DNA of 64,000 nucleotides from Comamonadaceae bacterium (GCA_947447985.1 CANFLX010000011.1:1-64000), one strand, 5' to 3'. Counted from the stretch's first letter, positions 8,331 through 18,913 are shown. The notes: generated by a model from the letters alone, not told the origin. Translations and numbers: made by a program.

Positions 8331-10366
8331 GTCGAAGCGGCCTTGCGCCGCGGCGCGCCACTGGCGGTGGCGGTGACCACCGCTTCAAAAAACACATTGC
8401 CATCAATGTCGTTGTCCACGCTGTTGTTGCGCTGCGTGAACACCACGTCGGCGGTCTGCGCGCCTGCCGCCAGAGCGCGGGCCAGTGCTTCGTCCCCCGC
8501 CAGCTGCTGGGCGTGTGCCACTGCCGACGGCAGATCGCCAAAATCCTGCGGCCCCTGGGCGGTGAAGACCTTGAAAACGCCGCGCGCGGGTTGGGTGAGC
8601 GTGATGTGCACCCGCTGCGACACCTGCCCCAGCACTGCACCGACCGCGTTGGCCACTTCGGCATGGGGCGGCAATTGCAAACCCACACCCAGAGCCTGCG
8701 CGACCGCAGGGTAGTAGCTCGTGGCCGGGGCACCCACGCCCACCAGGGGCATGCTCGGAGAAAACTGCAGTTGAAACACCGCGGAGGACCCAGCCTGTGC
8801 GGTCTGCGCGCCGCTTTTGGCCATGGTGGTCAACAGCGCGGCCACTTTGCCTGCGGAGGTTTCATTCATCTGGCCTGCGTCGTTCAGGCCGGCTTCAATC
8901 AGCTTCTGGCAAATCGTGTCCACGACCTTGGCCACCACGTCCTGGGCCGGGCCCATAGCGTCACCCGTTTTCCAGGTGCCCAGGCCGTACATGTGGCGCA
9001 TTTGGCGCGCCCAAATGCGCGCAGCCAAGGTCGCACCCGCCGTGCTCCAGTGGCTGGACAGGCCCAGCACATGGGCCGCGTCGCTGGGCGTAAAACCGGT
9101 GTAAATCGCCAAGCCTTTGCGCTCTAAGCGAGCAATGGCGCGGGCCAGGGCGCGGTTCTCCATGTTGGCCCACTCGAGATCGACCGGGCCCTTGGCCATG
9201 GTTTCCCAGGCAAACAACTCATCGTCGTTGAGCCGTGCCAACAGTGCCGCATCGGCATGCAGGCGCTGGGCAAAGCGCATCTGGCTGGCGTGTGGCGTCT
9301 CATGTTGCTGGCGCTCCAGCGCCGCCAAAATATGCGGATGCTGGTGGGCCAGCAAGCTCAAGGGCACAACGCGGCGCGGACCGATGGTGAGGCCCTCGCC
9401 CCCGTGCAGGCGTACTTCGCTGTCGCCACCCAAGCCCACGGCATAGACCTTGACCGCCTCCACCATGGGCCGCCAGTTGCCGACCATGGCGCCATCAAAA
9501 CTCAACTCCGGCAGGCCATTGCGTACCACCGCGATGTCGGTGGTGGTACCGCCCATGTCGGCCACCACGGCGTTGTGCAGGCCGCTCAAGGCACAGGCGC
9601 CCAGCACGCTGGCTGCGGGCCCTGAGAGCACGGTGTTGACCGGGCGGCGCAAAGCGCTGGCCACATTGATCAAGGAGCCGTCGCCCTGCACCACCATCAG
9701 CGGTGCGTCAATCGCGCGCGCGGCCAGGGTGCGCTGCACCGAATCGATCAGCGCCTTCACATGAAAAATCATGCGGGCGTTCAAGGCCGCTGTCATCGCG
9801 CGACGTGGTGCACCCAGGCTGGAGGCCAGTTCATGGCCGCAGGTCACGGGCACGTCGCACATCTCTTGCACCCACGCACGCAGCTGCACTTCATGCGCCG
9901 GATTGCGCACGCCAAAGGTGGCTGAGATGGCAAACGCAGACACCCGGGCCATGTGCTGTGCAATGGCGGCGCGCGAAGCGGTTTCGTCCAAGGCTTCGGT
10001 GGCAATGCCGCCCGCGTCGTGTCCGCCTGGCAAACGCACAATGGCGTCGCTGCCCAGCAAATCGATCAAACCACTGCTTTTGACCTGCAGCGCGTCATAG
10101 CCCGCCAGCAACACGCACACCGGTGAGCCCTTGCCCTCCACCACCGAGTTGGTGGTGAGCGTGGTGGACAGGGACACCAGCGTGACCTGTTGCAGCAGGT
10201 CCTGCGGCAGCTGGTCCAAGGCGCTGGCGATGCCTTGGGCCAGGTCAAAGCGTGTGGTCAGGCTTTTGGCAGATGCCGTGACACGGCGCTCGCCATCGAG
10301 CAGCACCACGTCGGTGAACGTGCCGCCCGTGTCGATTCCTAGCGAATAGGCCACGCGGTCAGGCAC
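8324..10366 (-). CDS. Hydantoinase/oxoprolinase (HyuA) family ASKHA protein
   Basis: A 680-residue protein with the N-terminal phosphate-binding motif DTGGTFTDVVLLDG and the second ASKHA motif DMGGTTTDIAVV, as in the ATP-dependent hydantoinase A / 5-oxoprolinase family. Known members open cyclic amides, including N-methylhydantoin, or carboxylate ketones, usually with a HyuB partner. No hyuB is present here. It is the last gene of the minus-strand run sdaA-soxBDAG, 15 bases after soxG, starting at GTG 10366. The context suggests a role in N-methyl amino acid metabolism, for example forming sarcosine precursors, or an ATP-dependent activator of another protein. The substrate is not evident. 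Confidence 0.82.
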   Translation of the reverse strand: MPDRVAYSLGIDTGGTFTDVVLLDGERRVTASAKSLTTRFDLAQGIASALDQLPQDLLQQVTLVSLSTTLTTNSVVEGKGSPVCVLLAGYDALQVKSSGLIDLLGSDAIVRLPGGHDAGGIATEALDETASRAAIAQHMARVSAFAISATFGVRNPAHEVQLRAWVQEMCDVPVTCGHELASSLGAPRRAMTAALNARMIFHVKALIDSVQRTLAARAIDAPLMVVQGDGSLINVASALRRPVNTVLSGPAASVLGACALSGLHNAVVADMGGTTTDIAVVRNGLPELSFDGAMVGNWRPMVEAVKVYAVGLGGDSEVRLHGGEGLTIGPRRVVPLSLLAHQHPHILAALERQQHETPHASQMRFAQRLHADAALLARLNDDELFAWETMAKGPVDLEWANMENRALARAIARLERKGLAIYTGFTPSDAAHVLGLSSHWSTAGATLAARIWARQMRHMYGLGTWKTGDAMGPAQDVVAKVVDTICQKLIEAGLNDAGQMNETSAGKVAALLTTMAKSGAQTAQAGSSAVFQLQFSPSMPLVGVGAPATSYYPAVAQALGVGLQLPPHAEVANAVGAVLGQVSQRVHITLTQPARGVFKVFTAQGPQDFGDLPSAVAHAQQLAGDEALARALAAGAQTADVVFTQRNNSVDNDIDGNVFFEAVVTATASGAPRRKAASTQ

Positions 10367-10381
10367 GCAGAGCCGTCCGAC

Positions 10382-10990
10382 TCACGCGGCACCGGCTTCG
10401 CACAGCCAGCGGAACAGGTAGTCGGCAAAACTGCGGCGCACGGTCAGCTCGAAATGGCTGCCCGGCGCCAGGCACAGAACCGTCGCTCCTGCTTTGGCTA
10501 CGTGGCTTTGCGCCACAGCCCCTGCTGCAAAGGCCCGGGGATGCAAATCCAAGGGGCAGCCGCGCGCCAGCAAAGCAGCGGCGCCCGCGCCCTGCACGGT
10601 CATCGTGGCAAAGCCATGGCCCACCGGCACCAGCGATACGTGCTGGCCGGCCAAGGCGGTGCGCAGAGCGCCTTCCATGGCCTCCAGCGGACCCGCGCTT
10701 TGGTAATTTGACCCCGCCGGTGGCAGTTTGAGCACCCACTCGTCAGGGCCCAGCCACAGCAGTTGACCCGCTGCGCCCAGCGTGGCGGTGTTGGCTTGCA
10801 GGGGCAAGGCCAGACTGGTCACGCGCTGCACCACTTCCACAAAATGGGGGTCGGCGGCGTTGCCGCGGATGTTGAGCATGTCAACAAAAGCGACTTCGCC
10901 CAGCGTGACGCTAGCGCCATCCACCGACAAAACGCGCTGGCCCAGGCCGGTCACTGCGGCCAATGGGCTTTCCAGAACAACATTAGACAT
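10382..10990 (-). CDS. soxG: Sarcosine oxidase gamma subunit
   Basis: Small subunit (202 residues) of heterotetrameric sarcosine oxidase. It resembles the SoxG family: an N-terminal PLAAVTG segment, the central LWLGPDEWVL motif and a C-terminal YLFRWL region. ATG 10990 overlaps the end of soxA by eight bases, indicating coupled translation. Gamma subunits are structural and share the fold of aminomethyltransferase domains. Its place as fourth gene of soxB-D-A-G is the standard order. Confidence 0.9.
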   Translation of the reverse strand: MSNVVLESPLAAVTGLGQRVLSVDGASVTLGEVAFVDMLNIRGNAADPHFVEVVQRVTSLALPLQANTATLGAAGQLLWLGPDEWVLKLPPAGSNYQSAGPLEAMEGALRTALAGQHVSLVPVGHGFATMTVQGAGAAALLARGCPLDLHPRAFAAGAVAQSHVAKAGATVLCLAPGSHFELTVRRSFADYLFRWLCEAGAA

Positions 10991-13985
10991 GGTGACGCTT
11001 TCCTTCGGGATCGTAAAAGACCGGGCTGCAAATGGTGGCGGCAACGATGCGGCCATCCACCAGCGGGATGTAAACCTTCTCGCCCATGCGGCTCAAACCA
11101 CCGCGCACCACAGCCATGGCAATCGGGCGCTGAACGGTCGGGCTGAAGTAGCTCGAGGTGACATGCCCGACCATGGGGACAGGCAGCGCAGGCAAGGTCG
11201 CACTGCGGGTGATTTGCGAACCTTCGGGCAAGACCGTCACGGCGTCATCGGTGAGCAAGCCCACCAATTGCTTGCGATCGCTGGCCACGGTATCGCTGCG
11301 GCTCAGAGACCGTCGGCCCAAAAAGTCTTTGGTCTTGGACACCATGGCGCCCATACCGAGGTCGTAGGGTGTGATCGAGCCATCGGTTTCCTGGCCAACG
11401 ATGATGTAGCCCTTCTCGGCTCGCAACACGTGCATGGTTTCGGTGCCGTAGGGCGTGATATCGAACTCGGCGCCTGCGGCCATCAGCTCGCGCCACACAT
11501 GGGCGCCGGTGTGGGAAGGCACATTGATCTCGAACGAGAGTTCACCAGAGAAGCTGATGCGCATGATGCGCGCCCGCACACCCGCCACGGTGCCTTCGCG
11601 GTAGCTCATGAAAGGAAACGCTTGCGGCGACAGATCCACATCGCTGCAGAGCTTTTGCACCACAGCGCGGCTCTTGGGACCTACCACGGCAAAGGTGGAC
11701 CACTGCTCGGTGACCGTGGTCATGAACACCTTCATGTCGGGCCACTCGGTTTGCACCCAGCGCTCCATCCAGCCCAGCACGCGTGCGGCGCCGCCGGTGG
11801 TGGTGGTCATCAAAAAGCGGTCTTCGGCCAGGCGCACGGTCACGCCGTCGTCGAACACCATGCCGTTTTCATCGAGCATCAAACCGTAGCGGGCCTTGCC
11901 GATTTCGAGCTTGAGCCACGGGTTGGTGTACATCCAGTTCAGCAGCTTGGCAGCGTCCGGCCCTTGGATGTCGATCTTGCCCAGCGTGGACGCATCCATG
12001 ATGCCCACGCCATTGCGCACGGCCAGCACCTCGCGGTTCACCGCCTGGTGCATGTCCTCACCCGCCTTGGGGAAGAACCAGGGGCGTTTCCACTGGCCCA
12101 CATCTTCAAAGGGCGCACCCGATGCCAGGTGGTGGCGGTGCGCACTGGTGTGGCGTGCGGGGTCAAACAGGTCGCCGCGCTCCAGTCCGGCAAAGGTACC
12201 GAAAGTAATGGGCACGTAGTTGGGACGGAAGGTGGTGGTGCCGACTTTGTCGATCGGCTTGTTCAAAGCGCGCGCAGCCAAGGCCATGCCATTGATATTG
12301 CCCAGCTTGCCCTGGTCGGTACCAAAGCCCATGGCGGTGTAGCGCTTGATGTGCTCGATCGACTCAAAGCCTTCGCGCACCGCCAGTTCGATGTCGCTGG
12401 CGCCCACGTCGTTTTGGTAGTCGATGAAGGCCTTGGCACGGCGCGACACCGGCTCACCGGTCTCGGCAATCCAAAAGGCCGCGATCGGCTCTTGCTGCGG
12501 CTCGGTGACATTGAAGGTCTGCGCGCTGGCTGCAAAACCTGTGGCGCTGGCAGCCTGTGCCCCTGCCTGGCTGGCGTGGGCCAAGGTCTGCGCCAGGCCG
12601 AAGTCGGCAGCGCAGGCGCCCACGCTCATCTGCTTGGCCATCGGTGCGCCGGGCTGGAAAGAGCAGGTCGCGTCGTTCCACACGGCTTTACCGCCGGAGT
12701 GGGAATACAGGTGGATGGCAGGGTTCCAGCCGCCGGCCATGCCCAGGGCGTCGCAGGCCAGCACACGGCGGCCACCCGTCGCACGGTCGCCCACCATTTG
12801 GCACACGGTCACCGAGCTGACGGCCACGCTGCCGTCGGCCTGCAGCGGCACATGGCCGCGCAGCACGGTGACACCGGCGTCCTGGGCTTCTTGCACCAGG
12901 CTGCCCATGTGCTGGCTCTCGGGGCGGGTGTCTACCACGGTAACGCTAGCACCCGCGCCCTTCAAGGCCAAGGCGTCGGCATAGGCGCTGTCGTTGTTGG
13001 TCAAGAGCACCAGGTTTTTGCCCACCAGCACGCCATAGAGCTGCAAGTAGTCGGCCATGGCCGAAGACAGCATCACACCCGGCAGGTCGTTGTTGCCAAA
13101 CACCATGGGGCGCTCGTGTGCACCCGTGGCCAGCACCACCTGGCCGGCCCGCACGCGCCACAGGCGTTCGCGGAAACCGCTGCGCTGGGCCAAGGGCAGG
13201 TGGTCGCTCAAGGATTCACGGATCGTGACAAAGTTGTGGTCGTGGTAACCAAACACCACACCGCGCTGAATGATGCGCACCTCGGGGTAAGAGGCAAGCT
13301 CGGCCTGTGCGGCTTGCACCCAGGCCGAGGCCGACAGGCCGTCGATCGTGCCTTGAATCCGGTGCGCGCTGCCACCGAGCACGGGTCCGAGTTCGGCCAG
13401 GATCACCCGCGCACCGCTGCGTGCTGCGGCCAGGGCTGCGGCCAATCCGGCCACACCGCCACCGGCCACCAGCACGTCGCAATGCACGTTCTGGTGCACA
13501 TAGCGGGCATCGTCTTCCACCTCGGGGGCAGCACCCAGGCCACCGGCCTTGCGGATAAAGCGTTCGTAAAACATCCAGGCCTTGGCCGGCCACATGAATG
13601 TTTTGTAATAAAAGCCCGCCGGAAACAAAGGCGTGCCCCAGCGGTTCGGGCTGAGCAAGCGGCTCAGCAGATTGGGCCAGCCATTGACGCTTTCGGCCTG
13701 CAAATGGGCGTACAGCTCCACCTCTGGCATCTTGGCATTGGGAATGGTGTGGCTGCCGGACTCGAGCTGCACCAGTGCGGAGGGCTCTTCAATGCCCGAC
13801 GTCACCAGGCCGCGCGGGCGGTGGTATTTCCAGGAGCGGGAGAACAGGCTCTCGCCTGCGGCCAACAAGGCAGAGGCCAGGGTGTCGCCTGCAAAGCCCT
13901 GAAAACTGCGGCCATTGAACTGAAACTGCAGCGGCTTGGAGCGGTCAATGCGCTCGCCGCGTGCGGGGATACGACGTGCGCTCAC
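10983..13985 (-). CDS. soxA: Sarcosine oxidase alpha subunit
   Basis: Large subunit (1000 residues). It has an N-terminal ferredoxin-like region, a dinucleotide-binding domain with VAGGGVAGLAAALAAARSGA (about residue 170), a pyridine-nucleotide-oxidoreductase-like middle and a C-terminal aminomethyltransferase (GcvT-like) domain from about residue 600. The enzyme oxidises sarcosine to glycine with O2 and transfers the methyl-derived carbon to tetrahydrofolate as 5,10-methylene-THF; the alpha subunit carries the NAD and folate sites. It starts at GTG 13985, overlapping the soxD stop by four bases. Confidence 0.95.
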   Translation of the reverse strand: MSARRIPARGERIDRSKPLQFQFNGRSFQGFAGDTLASALLAAGESLFSRSWKYHRPRGLVTSGIEEPSALVQLESGSHTIPNAKMPEVELYAHLQAESVNGWPNLLSRLLSPNRWGTPLFPAGFYYKTFMWPAKAWMFYERFIRKAGGLGAAPEVEDDARYVHQNVHCDVLVAGGGVAGLAAALAAARSGARVILAELGPVLGGSAHRIQGTIDGLSASAWVQAAQAELASYPEVRIIQRGVVFGYHDHNFVTIRESLSDHLPLAQRSGFRERLWRVRAGQVVLATGAHERPMVFGNNDLPGVMLSSAMADYLQLYGVLVGKNLVLLTNNDSAYADALALKGAGASVTVVDTRPESQHMGSLVQEAQDAGVTVLRGHVPLQADGSVAVSSVTVCQMVGDRATGGRRVLACDALGMAGGWNPAIHLYSHSGGKAVWNDATCSFQPGAPMAKQMSVGACAADFGLAQTLAHASQAGAQAASATGFAASAQTFNVTEPQQEPIAAFWIAETGEPVSRRAKAFIDYQNDVGASDIELAVREGFESIEHIKRYTAMGFGTDQGKLGNINGMALAARALNKPIDKVGTTTFRPNYVPITFGTFAGLERGDLFDPARHTSAHRHHLASGAPFEDVGQWKRPWFFPKAGEDMHQAVNREVLAVRNGVGIMDASTLGKIDIQGPDAAKLLNWMYTNPWLKLEIGKARYGLMLDENGMVFDDGVTVRLAEDRFLMTTTTGGAARVLGWMERWVQTEWPDMKVFMTTVTEQWSTFAVVGPKSRAVVQKLCSDVDLSPQAFPFMSYREGTVAGVRARIMRISFSGELSFEINVPSHTGAHVWRELMAAGAEFDITPYGTETMHVLRAEKGYIIVGQETDGSITPYDLGMGAMVSKTKDFLGRRSLSRSDTVASDRKQLVGLLTDDAVTVLPEGSQITRSATLPALPVPMVGHVTSSYFSPTVQRPIAMAVVRGGLSRMGEKVYIPLVDGRIVAATICSPVFYDPEGKRHHV

Positions 13986-14281
13986 TGGGCACCTCCTGCG
14001 GGGGCTGTGGTGTCCACCGGTGCTTCACCGGGCTTGTAAAACTGGGTGAAGGTGTAGCTCACGGTGTGGCGTTCGGCATTGAACCAGCGACGGCAGCCCG
14101 ACGCGTGCAGCCACTGTTCACGGTGCAAGCCCTTGGGGTTTTTGCGCATGAACAGGTAGTCACCCCACTGCTCGTCAGTCAGGGCATCGGTATCGAGTGG
14201 GCGGGCGATGTGTGCCTCGCCGCCGCAGGTGAATTCACTTTCGGCGCGGGGACCGCACCAGGGGCAGGTAATTTGTAGCAT
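13982..14281 (-). CDS. soxD: Sarcosine oxidase delta subunit
   Basis: A 99-residue zinc-binding subunit of heterotetrameric sarcosine oxidase. The N-terminal CPWC motif (Cys6, Cys9) with a further Cys at 19 and the SGCRRW region supplies candidate zinc ligands; GGEAHIARP is typical of the family. It sits between soxB (25 bases upstream) and soxA (four-base overlap), the canonical order. Confidence 0.93.
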   Translation of the reverse strand: MLQITCPWCGPRAESEFTCGGEAHIARPLDTDALTDEQWGDYLFMRKNPKGLHREQWLHASGCRRWFNAERHTVSYTFTQFYKPGEAPVDTTAPAGGAQ

Positions 14282-14305
14282 CTTGAAGTGTGTGTGAGGT
14301 CGTGT

Positions 14306-15556
14306 TCAGTGTGCGACGCCTGCGGCACCGTGCTCGTCGATCAGGTGGCCGGTGTTGAAGCGGTTGAGCTCGAACGCCGCATTGAGTGCGTGCGGCCGGT
14401 CTTGCGCAATCGTGTGCGCCATGACCCAGCCCGAACCTGGCGTGGCCTTGAAGCCGCCGGTGCCCCATCCGCAGTTGAAGTACAAGCCCTTGATATGGGT
14501 TTTGGAGATGATGGGGCAGGCGTCGGGCGCGACATCGACAATGCCGCCCCACTGCCGGTTCATGCGCACGCGGCGGAAGATGGGGAACAACTCGCAAATC
14601 GCTTGCAAGGTGTGCTCAATCACAGGGAAAGAGCCGCGCTGGCCGTAGCCCACATAGGAGTCAATGCCCGCGCCGATCACCAGATCGCCCTTGTCGGACT
14701 GGCTGGCATAGGCATGGATGGCGTTGGACATGACCACCGTGTGCAAAATCGGCTTCATGGGCTCAGAGACCAGCGCCTGCAAGGGGTGGCTCTCCAAGGG
14801 CAGGCGAATGCCCGCCATGTCGGCAATCACGGTGCTGTGGCCTGCGGCGACCACGCCAATTTTTTTGCTCTTGATGGTGCCGCGCGTTGTCTCTATGCCC
14901 ACAACCTGGTCACCCTCGCGCTGCACGCCGATCACTTCGCAGTTTTGAATAATGTCCACGCCCAGCTTGTCCGCCGCACGGGCGAAACCCCAGGCAATCG
15001 CGTCATGGCGTGCGACGCCGGCACGCGGTTGGAAGGACGCGCCCATGACCGGGTAACGCAGGCTGTTGCTGGTGTTCATGATGGGCACCATGGCCTTGAT
15101 CTCTTGGGGGCTGAGCACCACGCCGTCCACACCATTGAGGCGGTTGGCATTGACGCGGCGATGGATGTCGCGCATGTCTTGCAGCGAGTGCCCCACGTTC
15201 ATCACGCCACGCTGGCTGAACATGGTGTTGTAGTTCAGGTCCTGCGACAGGCCTTCCCACAATTGCAAGGCTTTTTCATACAAGTGGGTGGCATCGTCCC
15301 ACAGGTAGTTGGAGCGCACGATGGTGGTGTTGCGCGCGGTGTTACCGCCGCCCAACCAGCCGCGCTCGACCACCGCAATATTGCGCATGCCGTGCTCTTT
15401 GGCCAGGTAGTAGGCCGTGGCCAGGCCGTGGCCGCCGCCGCCGACGATGATGGCGTCGTAGCTGGCTTTGGGCGCGGGGCTGCGCCATTGTTTTTGCCAG
15501 TCCTCGTGGTAGGACATGGCGTTGCGTGCAAGCGCAAAAATGGAAAAGTGACTCAC
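14306..15556 (-). CDS. soxB: Sarcosine oxidase beta subunit
   Basis: FAD/FMN subunit (416 residues) that performs the sarcosine dehydrogenation. The Rossmann motif [17 protein letters not shown] is followed by [19 protein letters not shown]. His184 in the ARHDAIAWG segment matches the position of the covalently bound FMN in known SoxB proteins (from memory). The C-terminal [16 protein letters not shown] motif is complete. GTG 15556 is the likely start because the first ~15 residues resemble other SoxB N-termini. It heads the soxBDAG operon, 68 bases after sdaA. Confidence 0.95.
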   Translation of the reverse strand: MSHFSIFALARNAMSYHEDWQKQWRSPAPKASYDAIIVGGGGHGLATAYYLAKEHGMRNIAVVERGWLGGGNTARNTTIVRSNYLWDDATHLYEKALQLWEGLSQDLNYNTMFSQRGVMNVGHSLQDMRDIHRRVNANRLNGVDGVVLSPQEIKAMVPIMNTSNSLRYPVMGASFQPRAGVARHDAIAWGFARAADKLGVDIIQNCEVIGVQREGDQVVGIETTRGTIKSKKIGVVAAGHSTVIADMAGIRLPLESHPLQALVSEPMKPILHTVVMSNAIHAYASQSDKGDLVIGAGIDSYVGYGQRGSFPVIEHTLQAICELFPIFRRVRMNRQWGGIVDVAPDACPIISKTHIKGLYFNCGWGTGGFKATPGSGWVMAHTIAQDRPHALNAAFELNRFNTGHLIDEHGAAGVAH

Positions 15557-15623
15557 AGGGTTTCTTTCATCACAAAACGGCTAAACAAAAACTAACGGGT
15601 GCACATCGGAATTAGGCAGGCGT

Positions 15624-17027
15624 TCAACATTCAATGACATTGACGGCCAAGCCGCCGCGGCTGGTCTCTTTGTATTTTGTCATCATGTCCCGTCCGGTAT
15701 CGCGCATGGTCTTGATCACCTGGTCCAGCGACACAAAGTGCGTGCCATCGCCGCGCAGCGCCATGCGCGCGGCATTCAAGGCTTTGACCGAGCCCATGGC
15801 ATTGCGCTCAATGCAGGGAATTTGTACGCGACCGCCCACCGGGTCGCAGGTCAGGCCCAGGTTGTGCTCCATGCCGATTTCAGCCGCGTTTTCCACCTGC
15901 ATGGGGGTGCCGCCGGTCACTGCGGCCAAACCAGCGGCGGCCATGGAACAGGCCACGCCCACTTCGCCCTGGCAGCCCACTTCGGCGCCGCTGATGGAGG
16001 CGTTTTCTTTGTACAAAAGCCCAATCGCACCGGCGGTGAGCAAAAAGTCGCGAATGCCTTCCTGGTTGGCACCCGCACAAAAGCGGTCGTAGTAGTGCAT
16101 CACGGCCGGCACGATGCCCGCCGCGCCGTTGGTCGGGGCGGTCACCACGCGGCCACCGGCGGCGTTTTCCTCGTTCACCGCCATGGCGTAGACGTTCAAA
16201 AAGTCGAGGATGGTGAGCTGGTCTTTGAGCGCCTGCTCGGGGCGGCTGCTCAAAGACCGGTGCAACTCTGCGGCCCGGCGCTTCACCAGCAGGTTGCCAG
16301 GCAAATGGCCTTCGGTGCGGATGCCGCGCTCCACACAGGCTTTCATGGCGTCCCAAATGCGGTCCAAGCCCGCGTTCAGCTCGGCATCGGTGCGCCACGA
16401 CAACTCGTTGGCGCGCATCACCTGGGCAATGGTCAGGCCGCTGCCCGCGCAAATATCCAACAGCGCCTGGCCGCTGGCAAAGGGAAAACGCACCTTGGTC
16501 GGGTCGGGAACGATGCGCGGCACGGCGCCGGTGCTGGCGTTGTGGGCATCGGCGTCTTCTTGCGACACCACAAAGCCGCCACCCACCGAAAAATAGCGAC
16601 GCTCTTGCAGCAAGGCGCCTGCGGCGTCAAATGCCATGAATTTCACCCCGTTGGGGTGGTATGACAGGGTCTCGCGGCGCAAGAACAGCAGGTCCGTTTT
16701 TTCCACGAAACTGATCTCTTTGGTGCCATGGATGCGCAAAGTCTTGCTGGCGCGCATGGCTGAAAGACGGCTGGCAATGGTGTCGGGGTCAATCGTGTCG
16801 GGTTGCGCGCCTTCCAGACCCAGCATGACGGCGGTGTCGGTGCCGTGCCCTTTGCCGGTGGCGCCCAGCGAACCGTACAGACGCACTTCGATGCGCGCGG
16901 TGGCGTCCAAATGGCCGTCTGCCTGCAGTGCCTTGCCAAACAGAGCAGCGGCTTTCATCGGTCCCACCGTGTGGGACGAAGACGGGCCGATGCCAATCTT
17001 GAAGAGGTCAAAAACGCTCAAGGCCAT
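15624..17027 (-). CDS. sdaA: L-serine ammonia-lyase, single-chain iron-sulfur type
   Basis: Deaminates L-serine to pyruvate. The N-terminal SSSHTVGPM motif and the three cluster-binding cysteine regions [15 protein letters not shown] and [10 protein letters not shown] are present, so a [4Fe-4S] L-serine dehydratase fused from alpha and beta halves is expected; 467 residues fits. ATG 17027 is chosen because the protein begins [20 protein letters not shown]; the upstream open frame is not conserved-looking. Lying just ahead of soxBDAG, it can finish sarcosine catabolism: glycine plus the methylene-THF made by SoxBDAG gives serine (GlyA, not in this window), then pyruvate. Confidence 0.95.
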   Translation of the reverse strand: MALSVFDLFKIGIGPSSSHTVGPMKAAALFGKALQADGHLDATARIEVRLYGSLGATGKGHGTDTAVMLGLEGAQPDTIDPDTIASRLSAMRASKTLRIHGTKEISFVEKTDLLFLRRETLSYHPNGVKFMAFDAAGALLQERRYFSVGGGFVVSQEDADAHNASTGAVPRIVPDPTKVRFPFASGQALLDICAGSGLTIAQVMRANELSWRTDAELNAGLDRIWDAMKACVERGIRTEGHLPGNLLVKRRAAELHRSLSSRPEQALKDQLTILDFLNVYAMAVNEENAAGGRVVTAPTNGAAGIVPAVMHYYDRFCAGANQEGIRDFLLTAGAIGLLYKENASISGAEVGCQGEVGVACSMAAAGLAAVTGGTPMQVENAAEIGMEHNLGLTCDPVGGRVQIPCIERNAMGSVKALNAARMALRGDGTHFVSLDQVIKTMRDTGRDMMTKYKETSRGGLAVNVIEC

Positions 17028-17224
17028 TGCGGATCTACTCCAAATGCGGCACACGCTGCCCTGCAGCCCCTTTGAGCGCATAGTGCCAGTGCATGGACGG
17101 CATTGTGCGCAGCAGGACCAGGCTGCGGGTGTTCGTTTTACGACGCGCGAATGCGCCTGTGCGACAGGGTTGCGGCCTCGGGGCGGGGCCCTGTCGGCGC
17201 GCCCATTGTGACGTTGACGTGCAA

Positions 17225-17237
17225 ATGCGAGTCGCAT
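17225..17237. promoter_or_regulatory. Dyad ATGCGA-G-TCGCAT between sdaA and mttB
   Basis: A perfect six-base inverted repeat centred on one base, about 85 bases upstream of the mttB start in the 293-base divergent sdaA/mttB intergenic region. The element GTCGCAT also occurs, on the minus strand, upstream of the carnitine operon (34376-34398 dyad). Possible operator for one of the GlxA-type regulators; no binding data support this. Confidence 0.35.
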
Positions 17238-17320
17238 CAGGGCTATTACGCAGACGCCGGGGTATCGATACTTTGCCAAAGCAATTCGGCGCACCCGCGC
17301 GCGCACGCCTGGAGAAGACC

Positions 17321-18913
17321 ATGACCGACGCCACCCCCACCACCGCAACGCCCGAGGCCGCAGCGCCCCGCAACCGCCGCACCGCCGGAGGCCGCGAGGC
17401 CAAACGCGCTGCCCGCAGTGCCCGTAGCGGCCACTCCGTGCCCTACATCACCCGCAAGATTCCGTACTACGAGGTGCTGGACGAAGAAGGCTTGGCCATC
17501 ATTGAGTACAACGCGGACACGATCCTGGAAGAAATCGGCATTGATTTCCGCGATGACCCTGAGGCCTTGGACATCTGGCGCAAAGCCGGCGCCGACGTGA
17601 AAGGGGAACGGGTGCGCATGCCCCGTGGCATGTGCCGCGCCCTGGTGCAGGCAAGTGCCCCCCGCGAATTCACCCAGTACGCACGCAACCCCGCCAACAA
17701 CGTGGTGATCGGTGGCAAAAACACCGTCTTCGCGCCCGCCTATGGCTCGCCCTTTGTGCGCGACCTTGACCATGGTCGCCGCTACGCCACCATCGCTGAC
17801 TTCCAGAATTTCGTGAAACTGGCCTACACCGCCAACGCGATTCACCACTCGGGCGGCACGATTTGTGAGCCGGTCGACCTGCCGGTCAACAAGCGCCATT
17901 TCGACATGGTGTATGCGCACATGAAGTACAGCGACAAGCCCTACATGGGTTCGGTCACCCACCCCAGCCGCGCGCACGACACGGTCGAGATGTCCAGAGC
18001 CCTGTTCGGCGACAACTTTATCGACCCCCTGACCGGCAAGCCCAAAACGGTGTGTATCAGCCTGATCAACGCCAACTCGCCCATGACTTTTGACGACACC
18101 ATGCTCGGTGCGGCCAAGGTCTACGCCCGCGCCAATCAGGCCACCATCATTACGCCCTTTATTTTGGCGGGCGCCATGTCACCCGTAACGGTGGCAGGCA
18201 CCTGCGCCCAAACGCTGGCAGAAGCACTGGCGGGCATGGCCTTTGTGCAGCTCGTCAACCCGGGCGCGCCCGTGGTGCTGGGCAGCTTTGCGTCCAGCGT
18301 TTCCATGCAATCCGGCGCTCCCACTTTTGGCACGCCTGAGCCTGCGCTCGTGCTGTATGTGATGGCCGCTTTGGCACGCCGCGTGGGCGTCCCTTTCCGT
18401 TCGGGCGGTGGTCTGTGCGGCTCCAAAATTGCCGACGCGCAAGCGGCGTCTGAGGCCGCCAATACGATGCTGCCCACCTGCCTGGGGGGCGTCAATTTTG
18501 TGCTGCACACGGCCGGCTGGCTCGAAGGCGGACTGTCCATGGGCTACGAGAAGTTCATCATGGACTGCGATCAGGCGGGCATGATGCACACCTTGCTCGC
18601 AGGGGTGGATGTGTCTGAAAACGGCCAGGCCATGGACGCCATCCGCGAAGTGGGACCTGGCAAACATTTCTTGGGCTGCGCCCATACCCAGGCCAATTTC
18701 GAGAGTGCGTTCTACCGCTCGCCGATCACCGACAACAACAGCTTTGAGCAATGGGAAGCCGAAGGCTCAGTGGACATGTCGGTGCGCGCCAACACGCTGT
18801 GGAAGAAGCAACTCGCCGAATACGAGGCGCCTGCCCTGGACGTGGCCGCCGACGAGGCGGTGCTGGACTACATGAACCGCCGCAAAGCCTCGTTCCCCGA
18901 CTCCAACGTCTGA
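17321..18913 (+). CDS. MttB-family corrinoid-type methyltransferase (non-pyrrolysine)
   Basis: A 530-residue member of the trimethylamine methyltransferase (MttB) superfamily. The reading frame has no internal TAG, so it is the non-pyrrolysine branch, whose characterised members (for example MtgB of Desulfitobacterium) demethylate glycine betaine to dimethylglycine by methylating a corrinoid protein. Family features include the long TIM-barrel region with [17 protein letters not shown] and a glycine-rich [13 protein letters not shown] segment. ATG 17321 follows GGAGAAG. The first ~35 residues are Ala/Arg/Thr-rich and probably disordered. It is the only plus-strand gene in the amine block, divergent from sdaA-soxBDAG. 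No corrinoid protein or activase gene lies nearby, so methyl acceptor and substrate are open. Confidence 0.85.
   Translation: MTDATPTTATPEAAAPRNRRTAGGREAKRAARSARSGHSVPYITRKIPYYEVLDEEGLAIIEYNADTILEEIGIDFRDDPEALDIWRKAGADVKGERVRMPRGMCRALVQASAPREFTQYARNPANNVVIGGKNTVFAPAYGSPFVRDLDHGRRYATIADFQNFVKLAYTANAIHHSGGTICEPVDLPVNKRHFDMVYAHMKYSDKPYMGSVTHPSRAHDTVEMSRALFGDNFIDPLTGKPKTVCISLINANSPMTFDDTMLGAAKVYARANQATIITPFILAGAMSPVTVAGTCAQTLAEALAGMAFVQLVNPGAPVVLGSFASSVSMQSGAPTFGTPEPALVLYVMAALARRVGVPFRSGGGLCGSKIADAQAASEAANTMLPTCLGGVNFVLHTAGWLEGGLSMGYEKFIMDCDQAGMMHTLLAGVDVSENGQAMDAIREVGPGKHFLGCAHTQANFESAFYRSPITDNNSFEQWEAEGSVDMSVRANTLWKKQLAEYEAPALDVAADEAVLDYMNRRKASFPDSNV

Noticed and set aside
10782-14039. A 1085-codon open frame on the plus strand opposite soxA and soxG
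   Set aside because: It lies entirely antisense to soxG and soxA and is rich in His, Gly and Ala without recognisable domains; it is a high-GC shadow of the real genes.
17321-18913. Pyrrolysine-containing trimethylamine methyltransferase
   Set aside because: The frame has no internal TAG codon, so it belongs to the non-pyrrolysine branch.
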